NCBI GenBank assembly: GCA_025201705.1
Contig: MU616595.1
Span: forward strand, 1 to 64,000
From: Dissophora ornata
Taxonomy: Eukaryota > Mortierellomycota > Mortierellomycetes > Mortierellales > Mortierellaceae
Length of the DNA stretch: 64,000 bases
Reading direction: 5' to 3'
A program made the position numbers and the translations under genes. Below, piece after piece: positions 59,214 to 64,000 of this stretch. How positions within the stretch are numbered: the stretch's first letter is position 1; every line of letters starts with the position of its first letter. The notes beneath the pieces are model-generated. The model was not told the origin of the DNA, searched no databases, and saw nothing but the letters and a program-made list of their open reading frames with translations.

Positions 59214-59294
59214 CCGAACTCTTCTTTTTATTCTCAACGCAAAAAAAATAAGTACAACAAGACACGTTTATCGTGGATGACATATCGTAGTCTA

Positions 59295-59990
59295 TTAGTC
59301 CATTTCCGGTTCATCATCCCGTATGATAAACTGAATCTGTAGGGTATTGTTGCCGTCGTCTCCTCGCTCCTTCCAAAACTCCCTCTCCACACTTGTATCG
59401 TTAGGACTTCTGGAAACCTAAACCGATCTACTACTTGTCGCTGCGATCCATCACATATTTCTACTTTCCACTTGACGAGCGTCCAAGCTCCCGAGACGAA
59501 GGTGTTTCAACATATTGGCGAACGGAATAAAATGAGTATGAATATTACTTACAGTATGCACAAAGACGTATTCCAGCTCTTGGAAACATGCAGCGCTATA
59601 CAATCGCATAAGTTCCTCAATCAAGTACATGTGCATTTGCAGAGCAATACGCTGGAACTTGTGTCGAGGCGCAACAGCTGTATTAGTATTTTTGGAAGTC
59701 ATTGTCTCGAAATCTATGTTCCTGACGGGGAGAGCTTAAAAAGTTCATCTCTATCACTCAGCCTCAAATCAGTTTCGAGAGCGGATAGGAAGGGCATGAC
59801 ATGAGCATGGGTGTCGCAAAACAATAGATAGTAGACTTGGTCGGGACTGCACAACATCCAGCTGTCCAATTGTCCAAGTGTAGACAGGCGCTTCTCCCCC
59901 GGTTATTGCCTTGAACTTCACTGGTAACTACACCAGCGCCTGCAACCGAGCATCGGGATCGAGATACATCAACGGTCATAACTGCAATAT
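59295..59990 (-). pseudogene. Broken paralogue of the F-box/LRR-like gene
   Basis: Minus-strand segments match the C-terminal third of the intact gene at 30876-32951. FLSALETDLRLSDRDELFKL corresponds to its YMETLETDVLPDKRDGLFEL and runs into a stop. HKFQRIALQ and ACFQELEYVF match HKFKRLALQ and QCFQELEYVY. NMLKHLRLG matches KTLRHLHLG after a short gap where the intron was. RQVVDRFRF matches RQVIDRFRF. The frame then shifts before EREFWKERG and the end LQIQFIIRDDEPEMD at 59295. An internal stretch (VLRGLPQLEIL in the parent) is missing. At least two frame breaks and a deletion make it non-functional. Confidence 0.78.
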
Positions 59991-60934
59991 CATATGATGA
60001 TTGTCTTGATATAGGATTCGGCCGCAGTCATTCGGACTCTATTTCCCAATGAAAACGCGTAGCGCAATACAGACTCTAATAGCCCTGCCTCCTTGCATGC
60101 AAGCAGGCAAGGAATGGGTGAGCCATTGAGTTGTTGTTAGGATGCCGAGGATTTGACAAAACAAAGATGGAAAGAAATAAGGTTGGTGCGCTGAGTCAAT
60201 TGGAGTCCAATTTTCTACTCGTCATTTTTGCCCGGTACAGAGTTGATTAAAAATAGCCTGGACGGATTCTCGTAAAAGAAGAAAAGGCGTTGTGTTGTCC
60301 GTTGTGCAAGAAAGGACAAGTCCCTTCCGATAGAAAATCGAACAATTTTGGTCTGTGGAAGGAATCCACTGAGGGTTCAATCGTCAAATGAGCATGGTGA
60401 CACAGGCCAGTCGAAAGTCGATAGCGCACCAATTATATTGGATGAGTCGAAGATTAACCGAGAGAAGCTTGTTCAGATATGACAAAATAGGCCATGACTA
60501 CTGCGAAATGACTAATCGATTTGAGGAATGCAATGATGATGGAGAGCGCGTCAACAAGATATATGCTGAGAGAGTGGGGGGAGAAGCTACTGAAGGGGCT
60601 ATTCTGACTACTTGGTGATCATTCAAGAGTCGGTGGTGTGAGGTGCGGGTGTAGCGTGGGAGTTCTAGAGAAATCACGGTGACTCGCGAAGCTGACAGTA
60701 ACGGTCATATCATGTAGACAAAGCTAAATGGTGTAGTTGGCGATCGACCCCTGGACACTCCACCATGGCCTCGCTCTAAAACAGCAGCGATACAGAGGTA
60801 CAAAACACAGCCCAAAGTTTTCGGGTAGTGGCTCCGTCTATGCACCATGTAGGATTATGTTTTGTATATAATGGCAGCCTCCACCCATTCTCAGTGTTGT
60901 TTCGTACAAATCCAGCAAATATCCTCTTCCAAAC
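59991..60934. other. Intergenic region; upstream limit of the duplicated F-box copy not seen
   Basis: I could not find the 5' part (F-box) of the duplicated gene here. Short frames only. The last 150 bases should hold the promoter of the arrestin gene. Confidence 0.4.
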
Positions 60935-63079
60935 ATGACAGCTGTAGCGATCCACCTGCAGGAGCCATACCTAATCCTTCCAAGCCTTGGATCTCGACCC
61001 TCGGTGTCAGCGCCACGTTCTCCATCCGCTTTTTCTACCATGGCCAACCCATCACTCTTGGCACCGGCCACCATCACACCTCCTTCGTCCGCCGCGACGT
61101 CGCATACATCCTTGGCGGCGACCACGTCCAGTCAAATTCAACCCTCAACCACAACTCTCCTCAAGGGCACATTGGTCCTCACGATCTCCAAGCCGATCAG
61201 AGTCGCGTCCTTGGCTATAACGCTCAATGGCTCGTCGCACCTTGCCCTCTCAGCACAATCCGCATCAGGGTCAGGATCGGTCGCAGCTTTGAACAAACGC
61301 ATTGCGCATTACTCGCGTCAACATCTTCGAACTCAGAAGTTTCTAATTGAACCCTCACCTGACCCAGAGCAATACACTACGATCGTCGCGCCTTCTGCGT
61401 CCAGCGCATTCATACACAATAATAACAGTTCTAGCACATCATCTGCAACCTCCCTCAGTAACAACCAAATCGCCTACCCCTTCGCGATCGAGGTCCCTAA
61501 TAATATCCCTGTGTCTGTGGCAACACCTCATGGCGGGACGATCTACAGTTTGAATGCGGAGTTGACATTGGCGAAGCAGAAACTCAAGAGCAGCGGGGGT
61601 GTTGGAGCCTCTTCGGGGTTCATGATGGCGCTATTATCTGCTGCCACAGGAGGAGGATTGAAGTCCTCCATCGTCTCATCCGTGGCGGCTGTGCAAATCT
61701 ATCGGGCAGGGCTCTTGCGCAGTCCCTCGAGTCACTGTGACACCACCGTCCCTTCTACTTTTGGCAGCGGCAGCAGTGAGGAGGAACAAGGTCGTTCCCG
61801 AGGGAGGTTAATAGACTTTAGCGTTCAACAGCAGCTGCAGAGCGGGGTGAGCACAAGGCTACATTTTAGCACGGCTGATGACGCCGCAGCGGGAGGACAA
61901 GAAAGGCAACGAAATCGCCAGACAGACGGAGTAACAAGCCTGCAAATGGGTTCACACGTCAGCACAGAACAGGAACAGGGCCAGGGTCAGCGACAGGACG
62001 AGGATGTTGTAGACCACGGGAGTAGTAGTGGCCTGATCCCTGATTCGATCTCTCATAACTGGCCAAATCATCTGGAAGCGACAATCTCGATCCCCTATGT
62101 CCACCTGCCTCCAAAATCGAAGCCCAATCTTTGCGTTCGCATAAAGCTCTTGCGCAGCGATAGCTTGTGTGTGAAGAGTTTTCACGTGGCGCTGTGGGAA
62201 CGTGTAATTTTCCGAGTGGCAAAGACCGTCAACTCAGAGAGGGTCATGCACGAGAAACAGACACGAATGACGGTCGTGGGGATTCGAGAGCGCGTCATTA
62301 ATACGCAGTATATGGACAAGGACTGGCCAACAGCGAGTACGTCAGCAAGTTCCCTCCCTGACGTTATTGAAAAAGTTTTCCAGTTTGCGACACCAAGTTC
62401 GGTCCGGGGACCCAACGAACTCTATTCCTCGCGCAACTGCAATGCATCGACCTACGATCGGATATCAAAACCAGAGCGTCAGAGCTTACAGGAGGACAGC
62501 AACGACCCCTCCATGGACCCCTCCGATATCGAGTTTGGAGACATAGATATCGAGATCCAGCATTTTTTGAGGTGCGGTCTTATCATCTCTGGAGCAGCAC
62601 CCTCCAAAGCCAGCAGTGGAACTGTTGAGCGACAGCTTGGAGATATACCGGTAGTGATCCGCGGTGTACCTGGGGCAGACGAATGCGACGTTACCGGTTT
62701 GCCGACCTACATGGGTTCGTTTGCGACATCATTGCTCTCATTAGAAGAGACACAGACGTACGAAGCAGCGACGCGAGCAAGTATGAGTGCGGGTGATATA
62801 GATGACAACTTGGCACCGGATTATGCAGAGGAAGTTGCGTCGACGGCGGGATCGTCATCGGTGAATGGAGACTTTATGAATGATGACACGTCCATGGCCA
62901 TCATGGGACTTCGAGGGTCCAGGACGCCACCAACATACGAGGACAGCTTGGGCCGTCCATCCATTGATGTCTCCATCAGCGAACTGCAGCTCAGTCCGCC
63001 AGTGGCTGCCACAAGAATAAATGGTGACCGTAGCAATCGTAGCGGCAGAGGCAACATCAACCTTGGCCTAACGCGATGA
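60935..63079 (+). CDS. Alpha-arrestin (ART-type trafficking adaptor) with PPxY motif
   Basis: A single exon encodes 714 residues from MTAVAIHLQEPYLILPS. The arrestin-N part shows the family beta-strand pattern: TLLKGTLVLTISKPIRVASLAITLNG, then YPFAIEVPNNIPVSV and TIYSLNAELTLAK. Long Ser/Gly/Gln-rich inserts follow, then an arrestin-C part (ATISIPYVHLPPKSKPNLCV, VKSFHVALWERVIFR). Near residue 664 the tail has PPTYEDS, a canonical PPxY motif for Rsp5/Nedd4 ubiquitin ligases, and a second LPTY lies about 80 residues earlier. Alpha-arrestins recruit Rsp5 to plasma-membrane transporters to trigger endocytosis. Cargo is unknown. The stop lies only 40 bases from the end of the convergent gene. Confidence 0.85.
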   Translation: MTAVAIHLQEPYLILPSLGSRPSVSAPRSPSAFSTMANPSLLAPATITPPSSAATSHTSLAATTSSQIQPSTTTLLKGTLVLTISKPIRVASLAITLNGSSHLALSAQSASGSGSVAALNKRIAHYSRQHLRTQKFLIEPSPDPEQYTTIVAPSASSAFIHNNNSSSTSSATSLSNNQIAYPFAIEVPNNIPVSVATPHGGTIYSLNAELTLAKQKLKSSGGVGASSGFMMALLSAATGGGLKSSIVSSVAAVQIYRAGLLRSPSSHCDTTVPSTFGSGSSEEEQGRSRGRLIDFSVQQQLQSGVSTRLHFSTADDAAAGGQERQRNRQTDGVTSLQMGSHVSTEQEQGQGQRQDEDVVDHGSSSGLIPDSISHNWPNHLEATISIPYVHLPPKSKPNLCVRIKLLRSDSLCVKSFHVALWERVIFRVAKTVNSERVMHEKQTRMTVVGIRERVINTQYMDKDWPTASTSASSLPDVIEKVFQFATPSSVRGPNELYSSRNCNASTYDRISKPERQSLQEDSNDPSMDPSDIEFGDIDIEIQHFLRCGLIISGAAPSKASSGTVERQLGDIPVVIRGVPGADECDVTGLPTYMGSFATSLLSLEETQTYEAATRASMSAGDIDDNLAPDYAEEVASTAGSSSVNGDFMNDDTSMAIMGLRGSRTPPTYEDSLGRPSIDVSISELQLSPPVAATRINGDRSNRSGRGNINLGLTR

Positions 63080-63119
63080 ACTGTAATATCATAATAAAGG
63101 GCGTGCAGTTGATATTTAT

Positions 63120-64000
63120 TCAATCCTTGCGTGCTGCTTTCCTTCGCGATTGCTTCTTGTTATCGCTTGCCAGGATCTCTTCTAACGTTGTGAGCTGGAT
63201 CGTGATCTCAGGCACCTCTTTTAGCCCTGCGTTTGCCTTCGTTTTGCCGCTGTCGCCATTCTCCTCTGAATCATTGCCACCTTTCTTGTCGTCCTCTTCG
63301 TAGTCACTATCGTCGTGACCATCCTGACCTCCAGTTCCACCGCTACTGTTACCACTACCATGATACTTTTTCGCAGATTTCCGAGCCATCCTCATCTTCT
63401 TGTGGCGGATCTTTTCAGCCTTTTGTCCACGCTTTGACATGTCTCCGTTATAATACTCGTCCAACCGATCAATCAAAATTCTCCTTGCTAGTTTCCGGTT
63501 CTGGGGTAACGACCTTGTGGCCTGACATTGAACAACGATCCCAGTTTCATAGTGCTTCAACTCGACATTGGAGTTAGTCTTGTTGATCTTTTGACCGCCG
63601 TTCCCGCCGCCCTTGATAAAGCGTTCTCGAAAGTCAGTCTCCAGGAGGACAATTTCTTTGTATGGAACAGATGAAGCCGGAGAATTTCTTGAGGAGGAAG
63701 ATGGGCTTGTGGATTTTATCGCTTGATCTACTGAGATATCCTGCTCTTCTGGGTCCTGTGGTGCCTGATCTGGCGATGCGGAAGCAGAGCATGACAGTGA
63801 GGCGTCTTCTTCCGATGAACTACGCACCTGACTCCTCCGCAGGCTAGCCCCTAGTTCTCGACCAGGGCCAGCTCGTAAGAATGCCTCGCGGATTTGCTGC
63901 TTTGGTTGTGAGCTCGAGAAGGCAGCTGCGGTGACAGTTTGCGATTTAGGGTGCAGGGCCTCCAAGCGTGTCTGGCTGGATAATGGCCACGAAAGACCCG
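63120..64000 (-). CDS. Mitochondrial peptide-release-factor-like protein (MTRFR/C12orf65 type), 5' partial
   Basis: The frame is open to the right edge, and the first in-window codons (from 63965, a TTG) need not be the start, so the N terminus is cut or lies in an upstream exon. About 280 residues are visible. A Ser-rich presequence-like region is followed by the class I release-factor core: FIKGGGNGGQKINKTNSNVEL with the GGQ motif, VVQCQATRSLPQNRKLARR and a Lys/Arg-rich tail (KRGQKAEKIRHKKMRMARK). Such proteins rescue stalled mitochondrial ribosomes by peptidyl-tRNA hydrolysis. An acidic Gly-rich insert and a basic C terminus (KKQSRRKAARKD) extend it beyond the usual 160-180 residues. Confidence 0.85.
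   Translation of the reverse strand, partial: GLSWPLSSQTRLEALHPKSQTVTAAAFSSSQPKQQIREAFLRAGPGRELGASLRRSQVRSSSEEDASLSCSASASPDQAPQDPEEQDISVDQAIKSTSPSSSSRNSPASSVPYKEIVLLETDFRERFIKGGGNGGQKINKTNSNVELKHYETGIVVQCQATRSLPQNRKLARRILIDRLDEYYNGDMSKRGQKAEKIRHKKMRMARKSAKKYHGSGNSSGGTGGQDGHDDSDYEEDDKKGGNDSEENGDSGKTKANAGLKEVPEITIQLTTLEEILASDNKKQSRRKAARKD

Overview
This window is eukaryotic nuclear DNA from a filamentous, early-diverging fungus, most likely Mortierellaceae-like. The evidence is: fungal-type protein-coding genes with mostly short GT-AG introns; homologues of fungal Sla2/End4, Sgd1/NOM1, Adp1-type ABCG, Ynd1-type apyrase and Dap1; long Ser, Gln, Asn and Gly homopolymer tracts; F-box/LRR-like and lineage-specific genes with decayed copies; two U2 snRNA genes; and a Pol III tRNA gene. 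The taxonomic placement is inference. Exon boundaries were worked out by hand from splice signals, reading phase and family motifs.

Layout. 0-2.6 kb: a conserved fungal GAF-domain protein on the minus strand, probably cut by the left edge. 5.0-6.0 kb: tRNA-Glu(CTC) behind three CACGTG boxes, then a broken Ulp1-like peptidase. 6.3-10.4 kb: a divergent RhoGAP-like protein (minus). 11.7-15.2 kb: Sgd1/NOM1 ribosome-biogenesis factor (minus). 16.5-17.7 kb: SAP18-like protein with a Gly/Arg-rich tail (plus). 19.5-20.2 kb: orphan gene. 20.4-23.9 kb: ABCG transporter (minus). 26.1-29.8 kb: a decayed lineage-specific gene between diverged direct repeats. 30.1-33.3 kb: small ORF, F-box/LRR-like gene and U2 copy A. 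33.9 kb: small HAT-repeat protein. 35.7-38.2 kb: bZIP factor. 39.4-41.6 kb: PIG-L/LmbE-type deacetylase. 42.0-42.9 kb: Dap1/PGRMC haem protein. 43.2-46.9 kb: apyrase (minus). 46.9-52.6 kb: gene-poor tract with a 14-bp satellite. 52.6-53.3 kb: EF-hand protein. 53.8-58.1 kb: Sla2 (minus, ten exons). 58.9-60.0 kb: U2 copy B and an F-box pseudogene. 60.9-63.1 kb: alpha-arrestin. 63.1-64.0 kb: mitochondrial release-factor-like protein (minus, cut by the right edge).

Most genes are unrelated housekeeping functions, as expected for a fungal chromosome. Two sets share a theme: Sla2 and the alpha-arrestin both act in endocytosis, and the two U2 genes and the HAT-repeat protein relate to splicing. The most notable structure is an inverted duplication about 26 kb apart. 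It carried a U2 gene with its promoter plus the convergent F-box gene. The U2 gene stays nearly intact in both copies, while the second F-box copy is broken. Two genes contain GC-AG introns with a perfect GCAAGT donor.
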